Below are positions 49,001 to 61,239 of a stretch of DNA of 64,000 bases, piece after piece. Source of the DNA: Hydractinia symbiolongicarpus (Eukaryota > Cnidaria > Hydrozoa > Anthoathecata > Hydractiniidae). The position numbers and the translations under genes are program-made. The stretch is taken from the NCBI RefSeq assembly GCF_029227915.1, contig NC_079887.1:26783650-26847649 (forward strand), written 5' to 3'. The notes below the pieces were generated by a model. It was not told the DNA's origin and did not search any database. It worked only from the letters and a program-made list of their open reading frames with translations. Within the stretch, counting starts at the first letter, position 1, and each line of letters starts with the position of its first letter.

Positions 49001-50900
49001 CGATTACACTTCTTTTATTCAGCGTCTCATCAAAAATGAAAACATTTTTAAAAACTACAAGTCTTATGCGTTTTAGTGGTGAAAAAATAATTTAAAAAAT
49101 CGTTCTGGAAATGAGTTTACTCACAGGGTACTTTCTTTGTATACATTCGACTATACGGGCCAAGCCCGGGATTTACGGGAAATCGCGGGTTTTCGTTTTC
49201 CGGCGATTAAACCTCTTTCATTAAGCGTCTCATCAAAAATGAAAACATTTCTGAAAACTACAAGTCTCATGCGTTTTAGTGGTGAAAAAGTAACTTAAAA
49301 AATCGTTCGGGAAATGAGTTTACTCCCTGGGTACTTCCTTTGCATACTTTTGACTATACGGGCCAAGCCGGGCTTTACGGGAAATCGCAGGTTTTCGTTT
49401 GCCGGCGAATAAACTGCTTTTATTCAGCGTCTCATCAAAAATGAAAACATTTTTAAAAACTACAAGTCTCATGCGTTTTAGTGGTGAAAAAGTGAGTTAA
49501 AAAATCGTTCGGGAATTGAGTTTACTCCCTGGGTACTTTCTTTGTATACTTTTGACTATACAGGCCAAACCGGGATTTACGGGAAATCGTGGGTTTTCGT
49601 TGGCCGGCGATTAAACTTCTTTTATTCAGCGTCTCATCAAAAATGAAAACATTTTTAAAAACTACAAGTCTCATGCGTTTTAGTGGTGAAAAAGTAAGTT
49701 AAAAAATCGTTCGGGAAATGGGTTTACTCCCTGGGTACTTTCTATGTATACTTTTGACTATACGGGCCAAGCCGGGATTTACGGGAAATCGCGGGTTTTC
49801 GTTTGCCGGCGATTACACTTCTTTTATTCAGCGTCTCATCAAAAATGAAAACATTTTTAAAAACTACAAGTCTTATGCGTTTTAGTGGTGAAAAAATAAT
49901 TTAAAAAATCGTTCTGGAAATGAGTTTACTCACAGGGTACTTTCTTTGTATACATTCGACTATACGGGCCAAGCCCGGGATTTACGGGAAATCGCGGGTT
50001 TTCGTTTTCCGGCGATTAAACCTCTTTCATTAAGCGTCTCATCAAAAATGAAAACATTTCTGCAAACTACAAGTCTCATCCGTTTTAGTGGTGAAAAAGT
50101 AATTTAAAAAATCGTTCGGGAAATGAGTTTACTCCCTGGGTACTTCCTTTGTATACTTTTAACTATACGGGCCAAGCCGGGCTTTACGGGAAATCGCAGG
50201 TTTTCGTTTGCCGGCGAATAAACTGCTTTTATTCAGCGTCTCATCAAAAATGAAAACATTTTTAAAAACTACAAGTCTCATGCGTTTTAGTGGTGAAAAA
50301 GTAAGTTAAAAAATCGTTCGGGAATTGAGTTTACTCCCTGGGTACTTTCTTTGTATACTTTTGACTATACGGGCCAAGCCGGGATTTACGGGAAATCGTG
50401 GGTTTTCGTTTGCCGGCGATTAAACTTCTTTTATTCAGCGTCTCATCAAAAATGAAAACATTTTTAAAAACTACAAGTCTCATGCGTTTTAGTGGTGAAA
50501 AAGTAATTTAAAAAATCGTTCGGGAAATGAGTTTACTCCCTGGGTACTTTCTTTGTATACTTTTGACTATACGGGCCAAGCCTGGATTTACGGGAAATCG
50601 CGGGTTTTCGTTTGCCGGCGATTAAACTTCTTTTATTCAGCGTCTCATCAAAAATGAAAACATTTTTAAAAACTACAAGTCTTATGGGTTTTAGTGGTAA
50701 AAAAATAATTTAAAAAATCGTTCTGGAAATGAGTTAACTCACAGGGTACTTTTTTGTATACATTCGACTATACGTGCCAAGCCCGGGATTTACGGGAAAT
50801 CGCGGGTTTTCGTTTGCCGGCGATTAAACTGCTTTTATTCAGCGTCTCATCTAAAATGAAAACATTTTTAAAAACTACAAGTCTGATGCGTTTTAGTGGT
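46070..50900 (+). repeat. Mixed HOR zone: 7-, 13- and 4-monomer spacing
   Basis: GCCTGGATTTACGGG occurs at 46,131 and 47,546 (1,415 bp, 7 monomers). TCTGAAAAC, a rare T-to-C change, is at 46,621 and 49,250, and as TCTGCAAAC at 50,059 (13 and 4 monomers). GGCTTTACGG is at 49,371 and 50,180 (809 bp, 4 monomers). TACAGGCCAA occurs near 46,930, 48,750 and 49,559. Several overlapping duplications of different length are superimposed, so no single unit can be drawn. Confidence 0.72.
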
Positions 50901-50909
50901 GAAAAAATA

Positions 50910-53740
50910 ATTTAAAAAATCGTTCTGGAAATGAGTTTACTCACAGGGTACTTTCTTTGTATACATTCGACTATACGGGCCAAGCCCGGGATTTACGGGA
51001 AATCGCGGGTTTTCGTTTTCCGGCGATTAAACCTCTTTCATTAAGCGTCCCATCAAAAATGAAAACATTTTTGAAAACTACAAGTCTCATGCGTTTTAGT
51101 GGTGAAAAAGTAATTTAAAAAATCGTTCTGGAAATGAGTTTATTCACAGGGTACTTTCTTTGTATACTTTTGACTATACGGGCCGAGTCCGGGATTTAGG
51201 GAAATCGCAGGTTTTCGTTTGTCGGCGATTAAACTTCTTTTATTCAGCGTCTCATCAAAAATGAAAACATTTTTAAAAACTACAAGTCTCATGCGTTTTA
51301 GTGGTGAAAAAATAATTTAAAAAATCGTTCCGGAAATGAGTTTACTCACAGGGTACTTTCTTTGTATACATTCGACTATACGTGCCAAGCCCGGGATTTA
51401 GGGAAATCGCAGGTTTTCGTTTGCCGGCGATTATACTTCTTTTATTCAGCGTCTCATCAAAAATGAAAACATTTTTAAAAACTACAAGTCTCATGCGTTT
51501 TAGTGGTGAAAAAGTAAGTTAAAAAATCGTTCGGGAAATGAGTTTACTCCCTGGGTACTTTCTTTGTATACTTTTGACTATACAGGCCAAGCCGGCATTT
51601 ACGGGAAATCGCGGGTTTTCGTTTGCCGGCGATTAAACTTCTTTTATTCAGCGTCTCATCAAAAATGAAAACATTTTTAAAAACTACAAGTCTCATGCGT
51701 TTTAGTGGTGAAAAAGTAAGTTAAAAAATCGTTCGGGAAATGAGTTTACTCCCTGGGTACTTTATTTGTATACTTTTGACTATACGGGCCAAGCCGGGAT
51801 TTACGGGAAATCGCGGGTTTTCGTTTGCCGGCGATTACACTTCTTTTATTCAGCGTCTCATCAAAAATGAAAACATTTTTAAAAACTACAAGTCTTATGC
51901 GTTTTAGTAGTGAAAAAATAATTTAAAAAATCGTTCTGGAAATGAGTTTACTCACAGGGTACTTTCTTTGTATACATTCGACTATACGTGCCAAGCCCGG
52001 GATTTAGGGAAATCGCAGGTTTTCGTTTTCCGGCGATTAAACCTCTTTCATTAAGCGTCTCATCAAAAATGAAAACATTTTTGAAAACTACAAGTCTCAT
52101 GCGTTTTAGTGGTGAAAAAGTAATTTAAAAAATCGTTCGGGAAATGAGTTTACTCCCTGGGTACTTTCTTTGTATACTTTTGACTATACGGGCCAAGCCT
52201 GGATTTACGGGAAATCGCGGGTTTTCGTTTGCCAGCGATTAAACTTCTTTTATTCAGCGTCTCATCAAAAATGAAAACATTTTTAAAAACTACAAGTCTT
52301 ATGGGTTTTAGTGGTAAAAAAATAATTTAAAAAATCGTTCTGGAAATGAGTTTACTCACAGGGTACTTTCTTTGTATACATTCGACTATACGGGCCAAGC
52401 CCGGGATTTACGGGAAATCGCGGGTTTTCGTTTTCCGGCGATTAAACCTCTTTCATTAAGCGTCCCATCAAAAATGAAAACATTTTTGAAAACTACAAGT
52501 CTCATGCGTTTTAGTGGTGAAAAAGTAATTTAAAAAATCGTTCTGGAAATGAGTTTATTCACAGGGTACTTTCTTTGTATACTTTTGACTATACGGGCCG
52601 AGTCCGGGATTTAGGGAAATCGCAGGTTTTCGTTTGTCGGCGATTAAACTTCTTTTATTCAGCGTCTCATCAAAAATGAAAACATTTTTAAAAACTACAA
52701 GTCTCATGCGTTTTAGTGGTGAAAAAATAATTTAAAAAATCGTTCCGGAAATGAGTTTACTCACAGGGTACTTTCTTTGTATACATTCGACTATACGTGC
52801 CAAGCCCGGGATTTAGGGAAATCGCAGGTTTTCGTTTGCCGGCGATTATACTTCTTTTATTCAGCGTCTCATCAAAAATGAAAACATTTTTAAAAACTAC
52901 AAGTCTCATGCGTTTTAGTGGTGAAAAAGTAAGTTAAAAAATCGTTCGGGAAATGAGTTTACTCCCTGGGTACTTTCTTTGTATACTTTTGACTATACAG
53001 GCCAAGCCGGCATTTACGGGAAATCGCGGGTTTTCGTTTGCCGGCGATTAAACTTCTTTTATTCAGCGTCTCATCAAAAATGAAAACATTTTTAAAAACT
53101 ACAAGTCTCATGCGTTTTAGTGGTGAAAAAGTAAGTTAAAAAATCGTTCGGGAAATGAGTTTACTCCCTGGGTACTTTATTTGTATACTTTTGACTATAC
53201 GGGCCAAGCCGGGATTTACGGGAAATCGCGGGTTTTCGTTTGCCGGCGATTACACTTCTTTTATTCAGCGTCTCATCAAAAATGAAAACATTTTTAAAAA
53301 CTACAAGTCTTATGCGTTTTAGTAGTGAAAAAATAATTTAAAAAATCGTTCTGGAAATGAGTTTACTCACAGGGTACTTTCTTTGTATACATTCGACTAT
53401 ACGTGCCAAGCCCGGGATTTAGGGAAATCGCAGGTTTTCGTTTTCCGGCGATTAAACCTCTTTCATTAAGCGTCTCATCAAAAATGAAAACATTTTTGAA
53501 AACTACAAGTCTCATGCGTTTTAGTGGTGAAAAAGTAATTTAAAAAATCGTTCGGGAAATGAGTTTACTCCCTGGGTACTTTCTTTGTATACTTTTGACT
53601 ATACGGGCCAAGCCTGGATTTACGGGAAATCGCGGGTTTTCGTTTGCCAGCGATTAAACTTCTTTTATTCAGCGTCTCATCAAAAATGAAAACATTTTTA
53701 AAAACTACAAGTCTTATGGGTTTTAGTGGTAAAAAAATAA
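50910..53740 (+). repeat. 7-monomer (1,415-bp) tandem duplication
   Basis: Copies are about 50,910-52,324 and 52,325-53,740. CGTCCCATCAAAAATG is at 51,046 and 52,461, the rare GATTATACTTC (TTATAC at 51,431 and 52,846), and TACAGGCCAAGCCGGCATTT at 51,581 and 52,996. The copies look essentially identical until about 53,750, where ATCCTTCTGG and GTTAACTC replace ATCGTTCTGG and GTTTACTC. Confidence 0.88.
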
Positions 53741-54369
53741 TTTAAAAAATCCTTCTGGAAATGAGTTAACTCACAGGGTACTTTTTTGTATGCATTCGAC
53801 TATACGTGCCAAGCCCGGGATTTACGGGAAATCGCGGGTTTTCGTTTGCCGGCGATTAAACTGCTTTTATTCAGCGTCTCATCAAAAATGAAAACATTTT
53901 TAAAAACTACAAGTCTGATGCGTTTTAGTGGTGAAAAAATAATTTAAAAAATCGTTCTGGAAATGAGTTTACTCACAGGGTACTTTCTTTGTATACATTC
54001 GACTATACGGGCCAAGCCCGAGATTTACGGGAAATCGCGAGTTTTCGTTTTCCGGCGATTAAACCTCTTTCATTAAGCGTCTCATCAAAAATGAAAACAT
54101 TTTTAAAAACTACAAGTCTCATGCGTTTTAGTGGTGAAAAAGTAATTTAAATAATCGTTCGGGAAATGAGTTTACTCCCTGGGTACTTCCTTTGTATACT
54201 TTTGACTATACGGGCCAAGCCGGGATTTACGGGAAATCGCGGGTTTTTGTTTGTCGGCGATTAAACTTCTTTTATTCAGCGTCTCATCAAAAATGAAAAC
54301 ATTTTTAAAAACTACAAGTCTTATGCGTTTTAGTGGTGAAAAAATAATTTAAAAAATCGTTCTGGAAAT

Positions 54370-57200
54370 GAGTTTATTCACAGGGTACTTTCTTTGTATA
54401 CTTTTGACTATACGGGCCGAGTCCGGGATTTAGGGAAATCGCAGGTTTTCGTTTGCCGGCGAATAAACTGCTTTTATTCAGCGTCTCATCAAAAATGAAA
54501 ACATTTTTGAAAACTACAAGTCTCATGCGTTTTAGTGGTGAAAAAATAATTTAAAAAATCGTTCTGGAAATGAGTTTACTCACAGGGTACTTTCTTTGTA
54601 TACATTCGACTATACGTGCCAAGCCCGGGATTTAGGGAAATCGCAGGTTTTCGTTTGCCGGCGATTAAACTTCTTTTATTCAGCGTCTCATCAAAAATGA
54701 AAACATTTTTAAAAACTACAAGTCTCATGCGTTTTAGTGGTGAAAAAGTAATTTAAAAAATCGTTCGGGAAATGAGTTTACTCCCTGGGTACTTTCTTTG
54801 TATACTTTTGACTACACGGGCTAAGCCGGGATTTACGGGAAATCGCGGGTTTTCGTTTGCCGGCGATTAAACTTCTTTTATTCAGCGTCTCATCAAAAAT
54901 GAAAACATTTTTAAAAACTACAAGTCTTATGCGTTTTAGTAGTGAAAAAATAATTTAAAAAATCGTTTTGGAAATGAGTTTACTCACAGGGTACTTTCTT
55001 TGTATACATTCGACTATACGTGCCAAGCCCGGGATTTAGGGAAATCGCAGGTTTTCGTTTGCCGGCGATTAAACTTCTTTTATTCAGCGTCTCATCAAAA
55101 ATGAAAACATTTTTAAACACTACAAGTCTGATGCGTTTTAGTGGTGAAAAAATAATTTAAAAAATCGTTCTGGAAATGAGTTTACTCACAGGGTACTTTT
55201 TTTGTATACATTCGACTATACGGGCCAAGCCCGGGATTTACGGGAAATCGCGGGTTTTCGTTTTCCGGCGATTAAACCTCTTTCATTAAGCGTCTCATCA
55301 AAAATGAAAACATTTTTGAAAACTACAAGTCTTATGCGTTTTAGTGGTGAAAAAGTAATTTAAAAAATCGTTCGGGAAATGAGTTTACTCCCTGGGTACT
55401 TCCTTTGTATATTTTTGACTATACGGGCCAAGCCGGGATTTACGGGAAATCGCGGGTTTTCGTTTGTCGGCGATTAAACTTCTTTTATTCAGCGTCTCAT
55501 CAAAAATAAAAACATTTTTAAAAACTACAAGTCTTATGCGTTTTAGTGGTGAAAAAATAATTTAAAAAATCGTTCTGGAAATGAGTTTACTCACAGGGTA
55601 CTTTCTTTGTATACTTTTGACTATACGGGCCGAGTCCGGGATTTAGGGAAATCGCAGGTTTTCGTTTGCCGGCGAATAAACTGCTTTTATTCAGCGTCTC
55701 ATCAAAAATGAAAACATTTTTGAAAACTACAAGTCTCATGCGTTTTAGTGGTGAAAAAATAATTTAAAAAATCGTTCTGGAAATGAGTTTACTCGCAGGG
55801 TACTTTCTTTGTATACATTCGACTATACGTGCCAAGCCCGGGATTTAGGGAAATCGCAGGTTTTCGTTTGCCGGCGATTAAACTTCTTTTATTCAGCGTC
55901 TCATCAAAAATGAAAACATTTTTAAAAACTACAAGTCTCATGCGTTTTAGTGGTGAAAAAGTAATTTAAAAAATCGTTCGGGAAATGAGTTTACTCCCTG
56001 GGTACTTTCTTTGTATACTTTTGACTACACGGGCTAAGCCGGGATTTACGGGAAATCGCGGGTTTTCGTTTGCCGGCGATTAAACTTCTTTTATTCAGCG
56101 TCTCATCAAAAATGAAAACATTTTTAAAAACTACAAGTCTTATGCGTTTTAGTAGTGAAAAAATAATTTAAAAAATCGTTTTGGAAATGAGTTTACTCAC
56201 AGGGTACTTTCTTTGTATACATTCGACTATACGTGCCAAGCCCGGGATTTAGGGAAATCGCAGGTTTTCGTTTGCCGGCGATTAAACTTCTTTTATTCAG
56301 CGTCTCATCAAAAATGAAAACATTTTTAAACACTACAAGTCTGATGCGTTTTAGTGGTGAAAAAATAATTTAAAAAATCGTTCTGGAAATGAGTTTACTC
56401 ACAGGGTACTTTTTTTGTATACATTCGACTATACGGGCCAAGCCCGGGATTTACGGGAAATCGCGGGTTTTCGTTTTCCGGCGATTAAACCTCTTTCATT
56501 AAGCGTCTCATCAAAAATGAAAACATTTTTGAAAACTACAAGTCTTATGCGTTTTAGTGGTGAAAAAGTAATTTAAAAAATCGTTCGGGAAATGAGTTTA
56601 CTCCCTGGGTACTTCCTTTGTATACTTTTGACTATACGGGCCAAGCCGGGATTTACGGGAAATCGCGGGTTTTCGTTTGTCGGCGATTAAACTTCTTTTA
56701 TTCAGCGTCTCATCAAAAATAAAAAAATTTTTAAAAACTACAAGTCTTATGCGTTTTAGTGGTGAAAAAATAATTTAAAAAATCGTTCTGGAAATGAGTT
56801 TACTCACAGGGTACTTTCTTTGTATACTTTTGACTATACGGGCCGAGTCCGGGATTTAGGGAAATCGCAGGTTTTCGTTTGCCGGCGAATAAACTGCTTT
56901 TATTCAGCGTCTCATCAAAAATGAAAACATTTTTGAAAACTACAAGTCTCATGCGTTTTAGTGGTGAAAAAATAATTTAAAAAATCGTTCTGGAAATGAG
57001 TTTACTCGCAGGGTACTTTCTTTGTATACATTCGACTATACGTGCCAAGCCCGGGATTTAGGGAAATCGCAGGTTTTCGTTTGCCGGCGATTAAACTTCT
57101 TTTATTCAGCGTCTCATCAAAAATGAAAACATTTTTAAAAACTACAAGTCTCATGCGTTTTAGTGGTGAAAAAGTAATTTAAAAAATCGTTCGGGAAATG
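54370..57200 (+). repeat. 6-monomer (1,213-bp) repeats
   Basis: At least two copies (about 54,370-55,590 and 55,591-56,800) with a partial third to about 57,200. CACTACAAG (from TTTTTAAACACTAC) is at 55,118 and 56,331; ACTCGCAGGG at 55,791 and 57,004; GGGTACTTTTTTTGTATAC at about 55,190 and 56,405; the ACACGGGCTAAGCC head recurs in both. CATCAAAAATAAAAAC (ATG lost) is shared near 55,500 and 56,715. Confidence 0.86.
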
Positions 57201-58599
57201 AGTTTACTCCCTGGGTACTTTCTTTGTATACTTTTGAATATACGGGCCAAGCCGGGATTTACGGGAAATCGCGGGTTTTCGTTTGCCGGCGATTAAACTT
57301 CTTTTATTCAGCGTCTCATCAAAAATGAAAACATTTTTAAAAACTACAAATCTTATGCGTTTTAGTAGTGAAAAAATAATTTAAAAAATCGTTCTGGAAA
57401 TGAGTTTACTCACAGGGTACTTTCTTTGTATACATTCGACTATACGTGCCAAGCCCGGGATTTAGGGAAATCGCAGGTTTTCGTTTGCCGGCGATTAAAC
57501 TTCTTTTATTCAGCGTCTCATCAAAAATGAAAACATTTTTAAAAACTACAAGTCTGATGCGTTTTAGTGGTGAAAAAATAATTTAAAAAATCGTTCTGGA
57601 AATGAGTTTACTCACAGGGTACTTTCTTTGTACACATTCGACTATACGGGCCAAGCCCGGGATTTACGGGAAATCGCGGGTTTTCGTTTTCCGGCGATTA
57701 AACCTCTTTCATTAAGCGTCTCATCAAAAATGAAAACATTTTTGAAAACTACAAGTTTTATGCGTTTTAGTGGTGAAAAAGTAATTTAAAAAATCGTTCG
57801 GGAAATGAGTTTACTCCCTGGGTACTTTCTTTGTATACTTTTGACTATACGGGCCAAGCCGGGATTTACGGGAAATCGCGGGTTTTCGTTTGCCGGCGAT
57901 TAAACTTCTTTTATTCAGCGTCTCATCAAAAATGAAAACATTTTTAAAAACTACAAGTCTTATGCGTTTTAGTGGTGAAAAAATAATTTAAAAAATCGTT
58001 CAGGAAATGAGTTTACTCACAGGGTACTTTCTTTGTATACATTCGACTATACGTGCCAAGCCCGGGATTTAGGGAAATCGCAGGTTTTCGTTTGCCGGCG
58101 ATTAAACTTCTTTTATTCAGCTTCTCATCAAAAATGAGAACATTTTTAAAAACTACAAGTCTTATGCGTTTTAGTGGTGAAAAAATAATTTAAAAAATCG
58201 GTCTGGAAATGAGTTTACTCACAGGGTACTTTCTTTGTATACATTCGACTATACGGGCCAAGCCCGGGATTTACGGGAAATCGCGGGTTTTCGTTTTCCG
58301 GCGATTAAACCTCCTTCATTAAGCGTCTCATCAAAAATGAAAACATTTTTGAAAACTGCAAGTCTTATGCGTTTTAGTGGTGAAAAAGTAATTTAAAAAA
58401 TCGTTCGGGAAATGAGTTTACTCCCTGGGTACTTCCTTTGTATACTTTTGACTATACGGGCCAAGCCGGGATTTACGGGAAATCGCTGGTTTTCGTTTGT
58501 CGGCGATTAAACTTCTTTTATTCAGCGTCTCATCAAAAATGAAAACATTTTTAAAAACTACAAGTCTTATGCGTTTTAGTGGTGAAAAAATAATTTAAA

Positions 58600-61030
58600 A
58601 AATCGTTCTGGAAATGAGTTTACTCACAGGGTACTTTCTTTGTATACTTTTGACTATACGGGCCGAGTCCGGGATTTAGGGAAATCGCAGGTTTTCGTTT
58701 GCCGGCGAATAAACTGCTTTTATTCAGCGTCTCATTAAAAATGAAAACATTTTTGAAAACTACAAGTCTCATGCGTTTTAGTGGTGAAAAAATAATTTAA
58801 AAAACCGTTCTGGAAATGAGTTTACTCGCAGGGTACTTTCTTTGTATACATTCGACTATACGTGCCAAGCCCGGGATTTAGGGAAATCGCAGGTTTTCGT
58901 TTGCCGGCGATTAAACTTCTTTTATTCAGCGTCTCATCAAAAATAAAAACATTTTTAAAAACTACAAGTCTCATGCGTTTTAGTGGTGAAAAAGTAATTT
59001 AAAAAATCGTTCGGGAAATGAGTTTACTCCCTGGGTACTTTCTTTGTATACTTTTGACTATACGGGCCAAGCCGGGATTTACGGGAAATCGCGGGTTTTC
59101 GTTTGCCGGCGATTAAACTTCTTTTATTCAGCGTCTCATCAAAAATGAAAACATTTTTAAAAACTACAAGTCTTATGGGTTTTAGTGTTGAAAAAATAAT
59201 TTAAAAAATCGTTCTGGAAATGAGTTTACTCACAGGGTACTTTCTTTGTATACATTTGACTATACGTGCCAAGCCCGGGATTTACGGGAAATCGCAGGTT
59301 TTCGTTTGCCGGCGATTAAAGTTCTTTTATTCAGCGTCTCATCAAAAATGAAAACATTTTTAAAAACTACAAGTCTGATGCGTTTTAGTGGTGAAAAAAT
59401 AATTTAAAAAATCGTTCTGGAAATGAGTTTACTTACAGGGTACTTTCTTTGTATACATTTGACTATACGTGCCAAGCCCGGGATTTAGGGAAATCGCAGG
59501 TTTTCGTTTGCCGGCGATTAAACTTCTTTTATTCAGCGTCTCATCAAAAATGAAAACAATTTCAAAAACTACAAGTCTCATGCATTTTAGTGGTGAAAAA
59601 GTAATTTAAAAAATCGTTCGGGAAATGAGTTTACTCCCTGGGTACTTTCTTTGTATACTTTTGACTATACGGGCCAAGCCGGGATTTACGGGAAATCGCG
59701 GGTTTTCGTTTGCCGGCGATTAAACTTCTTTTATTCAGCGTCTCATCAAAAATGAAAACATTTTTAAAAACTACAAGTCTTATGCGTTTTAGTGGTGAAA
59801 AAATAATTTAAAAAATCGTTCTGGAAATGAGTTTACTCACAGGGTACTTTCTTTGTATACTTTTGACTATACGGGCCGAGTCCGGGATTTAGGGAAATCG
59901 CAGGTTTTCGTTTGCCGGCGAATAAACTGCTTTTATTCAGCGTCTCATTAAAAATGAAAACATTTTTGAAAACTACAAGTCTCATGCGTTTTAGTGGTGA
60001 AAAAATAATTTAAAAAACCGTTCTGGAAATGAGTTTACTCGCAGGGTACTTTCTTTGTATACATTCGACTATACGTGCCAAGCCCGGGATTTAGGGAAAT
60101 CGCAGGTTTTCGTTTGCCGGCGATTAAACTTCTTTTATTCAGCGTCTCATCAAAAATAAAAACATTTTTAAAAACTACAAGTCTCATGCGTTTTAGTGGT
60201 GAAAAAGTAATTTAAAAAATCGTTCGGGAAATGAGTTTACTCCCTGGGTACTTTCTTTGTATACTTTTGACTATACGGGCCAAGCCGGGATTTACGGGAA
60301 ATCGCGGGTTTTCGTTTGCCGGCGATTAAACTTCTTTTATTCAGCGTCTCATCAAAAATGAAAACATTTTTAAAAACTACAAGTCTTATGGGTTTTAGTG
60401 TTGAAAAAATAATTTAAAAAATCGTTCTGGAAATGAGTTTACTCACAGGGTACTTTCTTTGTATACATTTGACTATACGTGCCAAGCCCGGGATTTACGG
60501 GAAATCGCAGGTTTTCGTTTGCCGGCGATTAAAGTTCTTTTATTCAGCGTCTCATCAAAAATGAAAACATTTTTAAAAACTACAAGTCTGATGCGTTTTA
60601 GTGGTGAAAAAATAATTTAAAAAATCGTTCTGGAAATGAGTTTACTTACAGGGTACTTTCTTTGTATACATTTGACTATACGTGCCAAGCCCGGGATTTA
60701 GGGAAATCGCAGGTTTTCGTTTGCCGGCGATTAAACTTCTTTTATTCAGCGTCTCATCAAAAATGAAAACAATTTCAAAAACTACAAGTCTCATGCATTT
60801 TAGTGGTGAAAAAGTAATTTAAAAAATCGTTCGGGAAAAGAGTTTACTCCCTGGGTACTTTCTTTGTATACTTTTGACTATACGGGCCAAGCCGGGATTT
60901 ACGGGAAATCGCGGGTTTTCGTTTGCCGGCGATTAAACTTCTTTTATTCAGCGTCTCATCAAAAATGAAAACATTTTTAAAAACTACAAGTCTTATGCGT
61001 TTTAGTAGTGAAAAATTAATTCAAAAAATC
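58600..61030 (+). repeat. 6-monomer (1,213-bp) tandem duplication
   Basis: Copies are about 58,600-59,815 and 59,816-61,030. AAAACCGTTCTGG (CCG at 58,805 and 60,018), CTCATTAAAAATG, CATCAAAAATAAAAAC, TTAAAGTTCTTTT, and TGCATTTTAGTGG (59,581 and 60,794) all recur in order at +1,213. One difference is GGGAAATGAG versus GGGAAAAGAG at the right end. Confidence 0.88.
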
Positions 61031-61239
61031 GTTATGGAAATGAGTTTACTCACAGGGTACTTTCTTTGTATACATTCGACTATACGTGCCAAGCCCGGGA
61101 TTTAGGGAAATCGCAGGTTTTCGTTTGCCGGCGATTAAACTTCTTTTATTCAGCGTCTCATCAAAAATGAAAACATTTTTAAAAACTACAAGTCTGATGC
61201 GTTTTAGTGGTGAAAAAATAATTTAAAAAATCGTTCTGG